Assembly: GCF_963678635.1 (NCBI RefSeq)
Contig: NW_026971190.1
Span: forward strand, 1 to 23,168
Direction: 5' to 3'
Length of the DNA stretch: 23,168 nt
Origin: Symsagittifera roscoffensis
Taxonomy: Eukaryota > Xenacoelomorpha > Acoela > Convolutidae
The position numbers and the translations under genes were made by a program. The notes below the pieces were generated by a model. That model was not told the origin of the DNA. It saw nothing but the letters and a program-made list of their open reading frames with translations, and searched no databases. Positions 1 through 9,617 of this stretch are shown here, one piece after another; the stretch's first letter is position 1; the number at the start of each line of letters is the position of its first letter.

Positions 1-199
1 GTTTGCGAAGTGGACTTATATAAGTCCCGTTTGATGGGGGAATAATGGCAGCTGATTCTGTACTCTGAGGGGGGTCAGGGATTTCTGGACCAAACTGAAG
101 AATAGTTTTGGGTTTCTTCGTTTCTTTGGGAATTACTTTTCGAGGCGTCGAGACAACTTTCTCGTTTTTCGACAATTCCATAAAATCGTAGAGATAAGT
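1..199 (-). CDS. Exon of host coiled-coil gene (3'-most exon visible, runs off the window)
   Basis: On the minus strand a TTTTTGTTTCAG acceptor (AG at 200-201) opens an exon in phase 0 that stays open to the window edge, about 66 codons. It begins TYLYDFMELSKNEK and then becomes Pro/Ser/Lys-rich (for example KETKKPKTILQFGPEIPDPP), which suggests a disordered tail after a coiled coil. The preceding exon (1306-1396) ends in phase 0, so the join is in frame. A longer-looking frame over 75-290 ignores the acceptor and reads out of register with the other exons. I do not recognise the protein family. The exon chain is inferred only from splice consensus, phase agreement and coherent composition. 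Confidence 0.6.
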
Positions 200-224
200 C
201 TGAAACAAAAACACTTTTAGAAAA

Positions 225-545
225 ATATTTTTGAAGGCGACGAGACAACAAACAAATAACGTTTTGGACAGCGTTTAGGTCAATGTTCATTGCATATTTT
301 AAGTATTTGCCGCTATTCCTCTTAGCAAAAGCTTTGTAGAATTTGTGAGCACGTCTTGTTAAGCTATCCTCTTTATATAACGTTCGGTTTTAGATTTTTT
401 GGAGAGAAAAGACCTTTAAATTTTGAAAGCGACGAGACAACAAACAAATAACGTTTTGGACAGCGTTCAGGCCAATGTTCATCGCATATTTTAAGTATTT
501 TACCGATATTCCTGCTTGTTAAGCTATCCCTTTTTATATAGCAAA
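225..545. repeat. Direct tandem duplication, about 192-bp period
   Basis: The block starting GCGACGAGACAACAAACAAA at 237 recurs at 429, followed in both by a near-identical stretch (ACGTTTTGGACAGCG, CATATTTTAAGTATTT, TTGTTAAGCTATCC). The second copy lacks about 34 bases before the TTGTTAAG block. The duplication lies in the intron between the exons at 1-199 and 1306-1396. It has no coding potential of its own. Confidence 0.8.
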
Positions 546-689
546 CAAAACAAATTTGTTTGTTTTGCCCAGTTAGCAATCTGAATGAGTGTTTACTGCC
601 GGAACAGGGCACACTTAAGTGCAATTCAAACCAGGCGCGCATCTAGGAATTTCTCGAGGGGGGGGGCGGATTTTCAAAAAAGTTTTGAA

Positions 690-775
690 AATATGGTCGA
701 CCTTTTTTAGGTCAACCAAATTGATTTTCTGAGCTCTCTCAAACAACTATAAAGACCCTCATCAGACGAAATTTT
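690..775 (-). repeat. Dispersed repeat fragment (inverted partner at about 7100-7165)
   Basis: The reverse complement of the segment containing GTCGACCTTTTTTAGGTC and AAATTGATTTTCTGAGCTC matches 7120-7165, where GAGCTC, AAATCAATTTGAT and CGACCTAAAAAATGG occur in the same order. The surrounding 650-1060 interval is rich in G/C runs and short inverted stretches (for example AAAGGCGCCTTT) and looks like degraded repeat rather than gene. Confidence 0.5.
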
Positions 776-1305
776 CTGCGCCGCGTTTTTAGGCACTTTA
801 AGGGCATTTTTTTAAGGCGTTTTCAGGCACTTTTTGAGAAATGTCCAAAAAATCGCGTTTTTTCGGCGCGCGCTCCCCCCTCATAAGTAGTATAGATTGA
901 CGCCAAAGGCGCCTTTGGAAAAATTTTAAGGTCAATCAGGCAAAAATGGATATCTCAAAATAGTACAACGGGGGAACCCTTTGGGTCGGCAGAGGGTCGA
1001 ATCCGTGAGGGGGCGGGGCGTCCGCCACCCCCCTAAATCCGCTACCGATTCAAACGTACAAAAGAAATTAAAAACCGCTCCATCTAAGCCACGTCAATCT
1101 CATTAAGCCCAGCCTAGACTACCAGGTTTTTGGCCTATATTCAAACTCGAAATTGAAAAAAGTCGCATCTACTTATAACTTACTTTAAAAAACTGCCCAA
1201 AATGCCTTCGATTGATTTAAGTAGTTTAGCAACCAATTCGCATATTTTGACAAGTTACTTGCCATAAACATTTTCCATGAATAGTTCATATAGCAATGAT
1301 CTTAC

Positions 1306-1396
1306 TTCTAGTTCGGCTATTCGTTTGCTGAGGATGCGATTCTGGTGGTCTTTATCTTTCAGCTCACTCTTGGTCGAATCCAAGTCACGCTCTTTG
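1306..1396 (-). CDS. Internal exon of host coiled-coil gene
   Basis: On the minus strand TTTTAACAG precedes 1396 and a consensus donor GTAAG follows 1306. The 91-nt exon supplies one base that completes the GC left by the upstream exon, then 30 codons starting KERDLDSTKSELKDK and ending RIAELE. The composition is typical of a heptad-repeat coiled coil: many K, E, D and L, no Pro. Both phases match the neighbours (phase 2 in, phase 0 out), which is the main reason I accept so short an exon. Confidence 0.65.
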
Positions 1397-1810
1397 CTGT
1401 TAAAACAGTTTAACAAAATTATGAAGAAGCTTCATAGTCCAAAACATTGAGTTCGTTTATTTGCGTTTCATCCACCATAAAATCATGCTAAATACAACAA
1501 AAACTTGACTATAAATCTAGAAATCCCATGCATATCAAATTCTAAACAATGGTTGTAAGACTATTTTTTTGAAGTGGAAAATGTGAATACTATTAAAATA
1601 AAGTTTATAATAAAATGGCAAATATTTTCGGGAGACAAAATTAATCAAAACAACCAGCTGACCTATTTTAGCAGCTGTTGAGCAAATGTTCACTTATTAG
1701 GTAGATTTTAAGTTTCAAGTTGATCTGACTGTCATCATGCAAACATTGCCAAATGTTCTTGGGAATGACATTTCTCTCTCCGAACTTTTTGCAAATTTCT
1801 ATTTGCTTAC

Positions 1811-1971
1811 GCTTTGAGTGCCTGTTTCATGCGTGAGCTAGAGGAAGTGATGGACTTCAGTTCCTGCTGCAGGTGCTCATTGGCCTGTTTGATCTCACTC
1901 TGGATCCGTCTCTGGTGCTCCTCCAGCATCTCTTTGGCTCTTTTCGACTCTTCCAGCTCGTGCTTCACTTT
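1811..1971 (-). CDS. Internal exon of host coiled-coil gene
   Basis: Minus-strand exon of 161 nt between GAGAGTGTCTGTAG (acceptor) and GTAAGC (donor). It has 53 codons plus two bases. It begins KVKHELEESKRAKEMLEE and continues as an uninterrupted charged helix with Gln/Leu spacing, then a Ser-rich bend (SITSSSSRMK). GC content is visibly higher than in the flanking introns. The plus-strand frame over 1814-1996 is its antisense shadow. It enters in phase 0, which matches the phase-0 end of the exon at 6498-6681. The family is unknown; coiled-coil scaffold or cytoskeletal proteins look similar, but no diagnostic motif is visible. Confidence 0.65.
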
Positions 1972-3539
1972 CTACAGACACTCTCTTTATTATTAATTAC
2001 AGCAAGTCTTTCCACAAATGTTTGGTAGATTTTATCACTGAGGTCGGCCGACTTCAATTCTGTCGCCTTTTTTCCAAATTTTTTTCTGTTGTTAATGTTT
2101 GTTGTTTTCTTAACGATTGGACTCCAACGAGAAACTTTTGAAAAACTTAAATCACTTTCTTAAACCCTCCTTATTATAATTAGAAAAATTAAATAAGAAA
2201 ATTTGTGAAATTTTTTGAAATTAAAAAAAATCAGTTTTCGGCTTTTTTGTTCGTAGATTTTTTTCGGTTAACAACTTTTCTTACAAGAAATTGAACTTGC
2301 TTCATTTTGAATCTTAATAAACCTCCAGTTTCCTTTCCAATTGGTTTAGAAGAGAAGCGGTTGCGTCTGGAATTTGAGTCCCGGTAAGGCCTGTTTTTTT
2401 TTCATTAAAATTTTTTCCGTATAATTTGAATGGCCGGAATTTCGTTTGTCTGCTCGTTTTTTTTCGGCTTAGGTACCACATCACGGGTTTTTCTTAAGCT
2501 TTAAGCAATTAACATGGTAGTTGCAAGTGTTTTTCATCAAAGTACTTGAAGTATTTTAAAGTTTTGTTTTAAAATTATATTTTTGTGGGCTCAACTGGTG
2601 TCTGCTCAAAAAGTAACAGCTTCTTTTTCGGCTTCGTTAGTTCTGATCCTTTGGTTTTTTCAATTCAAAAACTTAAGTTGCTCTCAAAAACTACTTTACC
2701 GATTTTTAAAAAAAAAGGGTACCACTAGAAAGACCGCCTGCTCACCTGTCTGAATGCATAATCACACAATCTCCTTGTGCTTTACGCACTGCACTCGGAA
2801 CTCTTAGACTGTTATCGAGACAACCCCCTGCCCCAAAGCAAGTTTGAGAGTTCAATGATGATAACGGATGATGAAATCTCCCCTGCATTATCAGTCACTC
2901 CCCAAAAATTTTTACAAAAAATATATTGCCCTCGGAAAATTACACATTCTCAGAAACGACCCCGTCAAATCTGCGTTTGTTAGTTCAATTGAAAAAAAAA
3001 ACAGTTTGTGTAAATCTCTGCAAAAAAAGATGCTACCCTTAAACTTTTTTATGCAAAAAACTCGGAATAATCAAATTTTTGATTTGCTGACCGTATATCG
3101 GAAACTTTTTTACGCATCTGAAAAATAATCCAACCAAATCGAATATCACGGTTTTATTTACAATAACAGGTAATTGGAAGCCTACCTGTATAATTGGCTG
3201 AGTTCAATTTGATTGGAAAAAAATTATGGCCCTGAAAGAAGTCAAAAGTTTCAACTTTGACCGTTTTTTGAAAACTTTTCGACTTTTCTCAAAAAGTTAA
3301 CTGTTAATTCTTAGCTTAAGTGTTCAACCCAAGAACTGGTTTTGGGAATCGCAGCCGCAATCTACGTTTTGAGCAGCCACAGTCTACCTTTTGAAATTCA
3401 AGTTTGGAAAACTAAGTTTTCGATTTTTTGATAGTGTTTTAGAAAATGTTCGGCTTTTCCTAAAAAGTACACTGCCAACAAAGAAGACTTCAACAGGAGA
3501 AAACAATTGCTAGAACATTTTCTGCAGAAATGGTGAATC

Positions 3540-4105
3540 CTTAATTCTTATTAGAAAAAAACTTTAAGTCATGGGAAATTTCAATTTCTCGAAAACTTCC
3601 GTTTTCATTTATTTTAATAGAGAAACAACTAAGATTTCGGGCCAATTCCACTTAATGAAACTAACTATTTCATCCCGCATCAGTATGACGAATTCAAGTA
3701 TCAAACAGAAACCTCTAGCTTTAGCTGGACCCTTGTTATCATTAATCGAGACACACAAAAGTTTGGGGTTCTGCTAGTTTTTTTATTCAAATGGCATAGA
3801 GGTTAAAAAGCTTGAAACATGTTTTTTTTGCCTTTCGGGCTATCGAGTCTTCTTACTTCTTGAGTTTTAACATATCTTGCACGGAGCTTTTTTGAAAATG
3901 TAGCTAGCTTTTTAGTTAAAACTATGCAGAAATTTTGTTGCATTGTATAACTTTTTTTTGAATGTTTTTGCGTTGTCAATTATTGGGCACGTAATATTTA
4001 CGCATATAATTGTTATTTTAACAAGTAGCATTGTCGGCCTGTTACCACAATTTAGGTTTTGTTTCGATGCAAATTTAAAGTAGAGTTGTCTTATTTTGCA
4101 CGATA
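3540..4105 (+). repeat. Divergent direct repeat, copy 1
   Basis: Landmarks in order are TCATGGGAAA, CATCAGTATGACGA, TCAAACAGAAACCTC, ATCGAGACACACAAA, AAATTTTGTTGCATTG, GCACGTAATATTTACGCA and TTTTGTTTCGATGCAAATTT, followed by GTTGTCTT. The same landmarks recur with changes in copy 2. Short open frames here are accidental. Confidence 0.6.
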
Positions 4106-4189
4106 TTGACTTTTGTTAAAAGAAACACTATCAAAGATGAAGGATTCAACCCAAAGAACCAAGAGCAAAAAATATTTCTGCAGTAGTGA

Positions 4190-4825
4190 TGACTTCTTAG
4201 TTTTATTCAGAAAAATTGCATTTCATGGGAAAATTCCTGTCTCTCAAATAATTTCGTTAAGATTTTGTGTCAGGTCAACTTCTGAAAATAAACATTTCAC
4301 CACGCATCAGTATAACAATTTCAAAAATCAAACAGGTACCTCCTCCAACTTTAGCTAGACCCCTTGATATCATTCATCGAGACACACAAAGATTTGGGTT
4401 TAACTAGTTTTTTCAACATTTTTCTTTTTCCGACTTATATTTTTTAATGTTTGTGTTATATCGCAAATGGTGCAAAGCTCCACTTCGGTTCCATGTAATA
4501 AAATCTAACCCACGAAGCTTTGTAGCTCATCGTGTCTCTTTACAATACCGGCTTAGGTTTTTTGCACGGAATATTTTTGAAGAATGAACTGTTAATTTTC
4601 CGAATGCGTTAGTGCAAATATTTGAGTGAAAGTTATTTCGCGCAAATTTTGTTGCTTTGAAAAACAATTTTTTCGAACATTAATTGTTTGTCAGTTTTTG
4701 AGCACGAAATCATTACGCACTGCGAGTAATATTTTAGCAATCAGCAACGACGGCTTTTCAGTGCTATGTAATTTTCGTTTCGACGCGAATTTTAAGTTCG
4801 GTTGTCTTCTTGGTAGGTTATTTGA
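4190..4825 (+). repeat. Divergent direct repeat, copy 2
   Basis: The landmarks of copy 1 recur in order: TCATGGGAAAA, CATCAGTATAACAA, TCAAACAGGTACCTC, ATCGAGACACACAAA, AAATTTTGTTGCTTTG, GCACGAAATCATTACGCA and TTTCGTTTCGACGCGAATTT, then GTTGTCTT. By eye identity is roughly two thirds, so the duplication is old. A fragment of the middle (TATCGCAAATGGTGCAAAGC) has a further relative near 5729 (TATCACAAGTGGTGCGAAGC). Confidence 0.6.
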
Positions 4826-5944
4826 AAAATGATTTTTTTTTCTAGAACAACTGATACAAAATACGAAAATGATGACTGTCTTGTATCGAAGTTGTCTGCT
4901 TTATAGTTTTCGACTTAAGCTCTACGGTTCAGTTTAGTTTCTGATTGGGGTATACAACCTTGCCTTCACATATAAACCACTCGTGGACTCTATGTGGGCA
5001 GTAGACTTCAGATGATTTTTATCTTAATGGCCGTCGGTTAAACATTGTCAATTTTCTACCTAATATTTTCTTTCCCACAAATTCCAGCTTTTATTATAAC
5101 ATCAATTAGAGTCTGGCTCTACTTTTTTGAACGCTCAAATTCCCGCAAAAAAAAAACAAAAAAATCTCAACTTTGATTTTGAAAAAATCTCAACTTTAGA
5201 ATAAAAAAAACGATAGATGGCCTTATAGCTCTTTGATTGTCTAAAACATTTTTTTATTGACACTTTTTTGATAAAAAGCACCATATCAGAGAAAGCTGGT
5301 TCATTAGGTACAACTTTTGTTTCGCTGGGAAATCTGATAATTGAATTCCATTCTCGTTTTTAATCAAATTAGAAGTCGATCAGGTTTTTGAATAATTTTT
5401 ACACTTTCGCTGTTCGATAGTTGAGTTTACCTGCCTTTCAACAAAAGAAATAAATTGAATTCTAAAAGAAACCAAAAATTAAACCGCAAAAAAATAAAAG
5501 TAAATTTGAGCCTGAATAAATTTTAAGACTTTTCCTGAAAAACGAAAAAAAAATCATCAGGACCTACATAAGAGTCTGAGCTATATTCAACGACTCTTCA
5601 AATGTAGTAAACTTAATCGTGAAAAACCTTCAAACTTCTGTTTTCTAGTTGATTTTTCAATTTTACCTTCGCTCGAAGACATCTTCGCTTCTTCTTCAGC
5701 GTCATGTTTTTTTTTATGCCATACTTGTTGTATCACAAGTGGTGCGAAGCTCAGCTTTACCTCTGTGTTTTGTTTTACGTAATGTTACCTTCTATCTCAT
5801 TTAGTGAGTTAATGTTTTTTCTGTCTCTTGCTCAAATAGTTTAATTATCCACGATAACCTAACTTTGAAAGTTTTAAGACGAGAGGTTGTGTACAAGATG
5901 GGTGCGATATATGAATGAACAAAAAATACTCAGCAGGGCGATTA

Positions 5945-6410
5945 ACCACAGTCAACCTTGAACGCTGAAGATTTAGTAATTTTCTCAGATCCTCACGGGA
6001 TTTCTAAAAACTCCAATACCATTAACCATTTACCGACTGTTCATTTATCATTTCCTCGACAAAACAACTTCAATCTATAAGCTTAATCTTATCATACAGA
6101 TGTTCATCAATATGAGGACGGTTTAGCCAGAAAAATAAAACCCGTCTCGGTGGATAAATTTAAGCATGTCTTAGAAAAAGAGGGCGGGTTTATTTTTGGT
6201 CACTGTATTATGGTTCTTCCTGCTAGTAACCTAAATATTATAGATTCTCCCGGGAGGAGGTTTAATAATTCTGGGCTCAACAGAAATCATAAATGAACAG
6301 TCAAAAAAATGACAAACGAACAGTCGGTAAATATTTCATGATATTATGATTTTTAGGAATCCCGCGAAGATCAGAGAGACATACTAGATCTTCAGCTTAA
6401 CAGGCTGGAC
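5945..6410. repeat. Long imperfect palindrome (fold-back element)
   Basis: The reverse complement of about 5950-6057 matches about 6304-6405. Shared stretches include GAACAGTCGGTAAAT, AATCCCG, GATC, GAGA and ATCTTCAGC in the same order, with roughly 75-80% identity by eye. Nearer the centre AAAAATAAAACCCG (about 6133) opposes CGGGTTTATTTTT (about 6184). The centre lies near 6165. A transcript would fold into a long imperfect hairpin. It could be a MITE or foldback transposon, or a source of small RNAs. Confidence 0.65.
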
Positions 6411-6497
6411 CGCAGGAAATTGTAGAACATCCTTTTTCACGTTTTGTGTTCAAAAAGTGGAATTTTATCAGAATTAGCTGATTTTTTTTCAAATTAC

Positions 6498-6681
6498 CTT
6501 TAACTCTTCTTTATGGGATTCCTTCGTGCTTTGTTCATCTTCATTGACAGAAGATGCTCTGTCGTCGTGATTTGACATTTCCGCCGGTTGTGGTTTCTGG
6601 GCTAAGATTTTATTCAAATACGCAATTTCTTCTCGAAGTCTCTCGATCTCGGTGCTACGTAACAGTTCCCGATTTTCAGTA
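6498..6681 (-). CDS. Internal exon of host coiled-coil gene (5'-most exon recognised)
   Basis: Minus-strand exon of 184 nt bounded by TTTTTGTTTTCTAG (acceptor) and GTAATTTG (donor). After one base that completes a codon it reads TENRELLRSTEIERLREE and continues as a coiled coil (EIAYLNKIL), then an acidic, Ser-rich hydrophilic stretch, ending KEELK in phase 0. That phase joins correctly to the exon at 1811-1971. The open frame extends upstream to 6761 only by reading through the acceptor into intron. Exons further 5' (above 6682) are not recognised, so the start of the protein is unknown. Confidence 0.55.
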
Positions 6682-7528
6682 CTAGAAAACAAAAAGGACA
6701 AGTGTTTTGCTGGTTTGCACTTTGATATTACATTCACAACAGAACTCAAGACATCTAGCAATCAAGATTTTAGACATTTAGACAAAACTACCTAAGATGA
6801 AGATATGATTTATGATAGTTTTATATACAGTCCCTGACCCTGACATTTTCTAACGGTGGAACGACTGTATTTGTCCCTTTAGCCAACACATTTTGCTGTA
6901 AAATAATGTTGCTTAAGTTAGAACCAGTAGTTGACTTTTTCCCGTTAAAGAATCCTGTTTACAGGATAACTGAATTTGGTAGTCAACTTCAGTAGTAGCG
7001 CATTTAAGGGTGGGGGTGGTGACGCTTGTTTTCAGGGGGTCAGCCTTATGACCACCCAAGGGTCCCCCCTTTTGGAGCTATTTAGCAGATTTGGTCAATA
7101 TAGGTTCTTTGTTCTGATTTTTTAGAGCTCGCCAAATCAATTTGATCGACCTAAAAAATGGAAAGTCTTTAGAAGGGTCTTTTTCTGATCCTCAGCATTA
7201 ATAATGGTAGTCTTTTAGCAACTAAAACTGTTATTCAAATTGATTCAACAGTGTTTTCTGTTAAAAATTAAAAAAAAGATTTTTTTGAACGGTATCGTTT
7301 TTTCGTCTATGGCTAAAATCTGCTTTCCCTGTAAATGGATTGATTTCAAAAATTTTTGAGGTTTAGATTTTCTGCAATTTGCTTGTAGTAATAGTTTGAA
7401 AGTTTTGATTAAAGTTTTGAAAATTCTATTTTTTTTTACTTTTGTTTTCTGATTTTCTCTGAATTGAAAAGAAAGCAATGAAACTAGGATGATGCCCAAA
7501 TTTTCTTGATGGCTTGCAGTTAGCTTTG
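6682..7528. other. Non-coding interval, no gene recognised
   Basis: AT-rich sequence with a G-rich patch (7008-7075). Its second half contains a fragment at about 7100-7165 that is the inverted relative of 690-775. A minus-strand open frame at 7245-7499 is Lys/Phe-rich poly-A/T sequence and looks accidental. Upstream exons of the coiled-coil gene may lie here but are not readable. Confidence 0.5.
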
Positions 7529-8620
7529 CCCGAAATGAGGTTCCATAAATAACAATCGATTATAATGGGATTTTCATGGTCTGTCTCCATAAAAATCTAA
7601 AATAATCTTTTATAATGGATTTTTAAAATATTATAAAACAAATAAAATAGAAATTGATTTAACCCAATTATAATCGATCATAATTGATTCTAATGGATTA
7701 TAACAAATTATAAGGGATTATAATAGATTTTTATGAGTAGGAGCCCGGATTTTCCAAAACCTTGAAAAAAATATTCAAAATAAAATACTCAAATATTCAA
7801 TTGCTAAGTTGTGTTTTACATTCGGCTACGGCAAAAATGGTATCGTTTTAAACTTCTATTTTCAATTTGAATACTTGAATATTTCACACTAATTCTTCTC
7901 CTCCACACTTGCCCGTTTCTTACATTTACCGTAAAAATAAGTGAAAAAAACCTACGGGGGGCTATGTGGGGGGGCAGGCAGGTGGGGCGTGGGGCTAATG
8001 AGGGGTGGGGGTAGGTGGGGTTAGGGTAAGTGGGCGGGGGCTAGGTGGGGGGTCTAAGTAGGGGGGGCGGGGGGTTAGGTAGGTGGGTGGGGGGACTAGG
8101 TGGGGGGAGCTAAGTTGGGGGGAGGGTTAGGTGGGGGGTGGGGTGAGGGTAGGTTGGGTCAAGGTGGGCGGCGGCTAGGTGGGGGGGGGGGGGGGTGCTG
8201 GTGGTTGGTGCTAATTTGGGGGGGGGGGGGGGATAGATGGGAGGGTAATAGGGTAGGAGAGGTGAGGCTTTAGATGGGGGGGTGAGGGCAGGCGGGGGTG
8301 ACGTAGGTGGGGTTGGCGTAGGTGGGGTTGGCGTAGGTGGGGGTGGGTAGGTGGGGGTTGGCTGGTGAGGCTAGGTGCAACAAGTATGGTTTTGCAAAAG
8401 GTAAGTAGGTTTAGAAATCGAGATTCAAGAGATTATATTTCATTATAATCCATTATTATGGATTTTAAAAGGATTATAATCAATTTTTTTATCTGTAAAA
8501 ATAATGGATCATAATCAATTGCGTGGTCTCAAAGTGTAAGTATAATCGATTATAATGCCAACATTTTTGACCACAAAAACTAACTATAAACGATTATTAT
8601 CCATGGAACCTCACCGCGGG
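7529..8620. mobile_element. MITE-like non-autonomous element with inverted termini and G-rich core
   Basis: The left end CCCGAAATGAGGTTCCAT (7529 on) is repeated in reverse complement at the right end as CCCGCGGTGAGGTTCCAT (8620 downward). The match continues through ATAAYAATCGWTTATA, giving about 29 of 36 positions. Both arms are packed with TTATAATC/GATTATAA motifs, including TATAATCGATTATAAT-like palindromes. The middle is a G-rich minisatellite. No open frame or transposase remains. I could not identify a target-site duplication with confidence, so the exact termini are provisional. Confidence 0.6.
7955..8376 (+). repeat. G-rich minisatellite (irregular CTAGGTGGGG units)
   Basis: About 420 bp are almost devoid of C on this strand, built from degenerate units such as CTAGGTGGGGG, TTAGGTAGGTGGG and GGCGTAGGTGGGG. 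Two uninterrupted runs of about 15 G occur at 8181-8195 and 8218-8232. The strand bias and closely spaced G runs would permit many G-quadruplexes. Assembly length here is likely unreliable. Confidence 0.85.
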
Positions 8621-8966
8621 TGGTTTTATTCAAGACAATTTTGGTTTTGTATGTGCACAGCCCACCGGCGACCTTAAACCGGACTGTTTTCTATCGGAAC
8701 TTTTTTCTCATTTCATAATTTTGGATTTTTTTGTATTGGATGTGTTGTAAAGGACTGTTTTATAAATTGTTCTGATTTCAAATAGAAACAGAAACATGAA
8801 TTATTTTATTGAGCTCACAAAGTGTGACGCCGCCGCCACCACAAAATAAATATGTTTTTATTCCCTTGCAAAAGGAACGGAAATGCTATTGGAATAATTC
8901 CTATAACGTTTTAAGCATTGAGAATTGAAACGACTATTCTCGTTCAATGCGAATAATAATGATTCC

Positions 8967-9076
8967 TCTCGTAAAATACGAGCATACGAAACATTCTTCT
9001 CGTAAAATACGAAAGTACGAATAGAGAATACGAAGTTAAGAAGTAACTTCTCATTTGATACGAAAAGTGGTACGAT
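8967..9076 (+). promoter_or_regulatory. U3 cluster of TACGAA motifs
   Basis: TCTCGTAAAATACGA occurs twice (8967-8981 and 8998-9012). The pentamer TACGA occurs about seven times in roughly 110 bp and its complement TCGTA several more times nearby. CTCGTA-AAA-TACGAG is a perfect dyad. Density just upstream of the TATA box suggests an enhancer of repeated transcription-factor sites; the factor is unknown. Confidence 0.5.
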
Positions 9077-9088
9077 TTCCCATCTGAG

Positions 9089-9097
9089 TATAAATAG
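9089..9097 (+). promoter_or_regulatory. LTR TATA box
   Basis: TATAAATAG stands about 30 bp upstream of the predicted start of the genomic transcript and about 530 bp upstream of the gag AUG, as expected for an LTR promoter. Confidence 0.6.
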
Positions 9098-9394
9098 AAG
9101 CTCAAAACTACGGGAATTCGTACCCAATCTCTTCTAACACCAACACCACTCTCTTCAACCACCCCAACCAATCTCTAAAATAATATCTACTCTCAGTAAA
9201 AATATCTCTAATCTCACCGTTAAAATAGATATTGAGTCAAAAGGCAACTTGCTGTAAATTCATACTAACTTCTTTTCTAATAAAATATTTCTCAGTGAAT
9301 TTTAGATTTACTTTCTAAGATAGAAAGTAGAAAGGACCCTTTATTCCTAGCAAGCGTTTTGTCCGACGTATATAGTTTTGCTAGCGTAATAAAT

Positions 9395-9411
9395 TGGTGC
9401 GACCAGTGAGG
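9395..9411 (+). other. Primer-binding site
   Basis: TGGTGCGACCAGTGAGG begins with TGG, the complement of a tRNA 3' CCA, directly after the LTR end and about 207 bp before gag. The complement predicts a primer tRNA ending in TGGTCGCACCA. I cannot say which isoacceptor this is. Confidence 0.6.
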
Positions 9412-9617
9412 CTCACCTTCTAAAAACTCGCAAAAATTGCTAAAAGTCTCAAAAAGAGATAAAAAAGCAAAGAATCAAATTCTCAAACTGGAGAATTGTT
9501 GAAATTTCTCTTACAAATAAAGAAAAGTAATAAATTTCTAAAGCGGAAATTTAAGTTTTCTAAGCAAATTTATAAACTTTTCTATCTTTCTTTTTTTAAT
9601 TTTAAGCTAAATATAAT
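9412..9617 (+). other. Untranslated leader between PBS and gag
   Basis: AT-rich leader with no open frame of note. It should contain packaging and dimerisation signals and possibly a splice donor, but I see no consensus donor that I would call. Confidence 0.4.

Larger units (their letters stand above)
1972..6497 (-). other. Long AT-rich intron of the coiled-coil gene, with repeats
   Basis: This 4.5-kb interval has no exon I can support firmly. It is AT-rich with many A and T homopolymers. It contains an old duplication (3540-4825), a third, shorter relative near 5725-5790, and a palindrome (5945-6410). A minus-strand segment of about 56 nt near 2741-2796 has a good donor (CAG before GTGAGC at about 2740) and an open frame. 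Its phase does not fit the neighbouring exons directly, so I left it out. Confidence 0.5.
8823..9394 (+). repeat. Putative 5' LTR
   Basis: The start is placed at TGTGACGCCGCC and the end immediately before the primer-binding site. Inside are a U3 with repeated TACGAA motifs, a TATA box at 9089-9097, and AATAAA-type polyadenylation signals at 9279 and 9388. With transcription starting near 9115-9125, R/U5 would cover the rest. Without a second LTR the left boundary is a guess from the TGT start, and the right end (AATAAAT) is not the usual CA. Confidence 0.5.

Noticed and set aside
75-290. Minus-strand open frame of 71 codons
   Set aside because: It reads through the acceptor at 200-201 and is out of frame with the exon that joins in phase to 1306-1396.
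200-1305. Possible CRISPR-like or regular repeat array
   Set aside because: Only two diverged direct copies, no regular spacers, and a eukaryotic setting.
1814-1996. Plus-strand open frame of 60 codons
   Set aside because: It is the antisense shadow of the minus-strand coiled-coil exon 1811-1971, which has proper splice sites.
2741-2796. Minus-strand exon-like segment with a good donor
   Set aside because: Its end phases do not match the exons on either side, and the segment is too short to judge by composition.
2777-3128. Two overlapping plus-strand frames
   Set aside because: Lys/Phe-rich translation of A/T homopolymers without splice signals or motifs; they look accidental.
5660-5712. 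Minus-strand ATG segment rich in Lys/Glu with a GTAAAA donor
   Set aside because: Could be a small exon, but there is no clear acceptor and it is not needed for phase continuity.
7245-7499. Minus-strand open frame of 84 codons
   Set aside because: Poly-A/T derived, with no motif; probably chance.
7955-8376. G-rich repeat as an internal telomere tract
   Set aside because: One GTTAGGGTAAG stretch occurs, but units are irregular CTAGGTGGGG and not tandem TTAGGG.
8858-9171. Minus-strand open frames across the LTR
   Set aside because: They lie within U3/R and repeat the TACGAA sequence; antisense shadow with no known feature.
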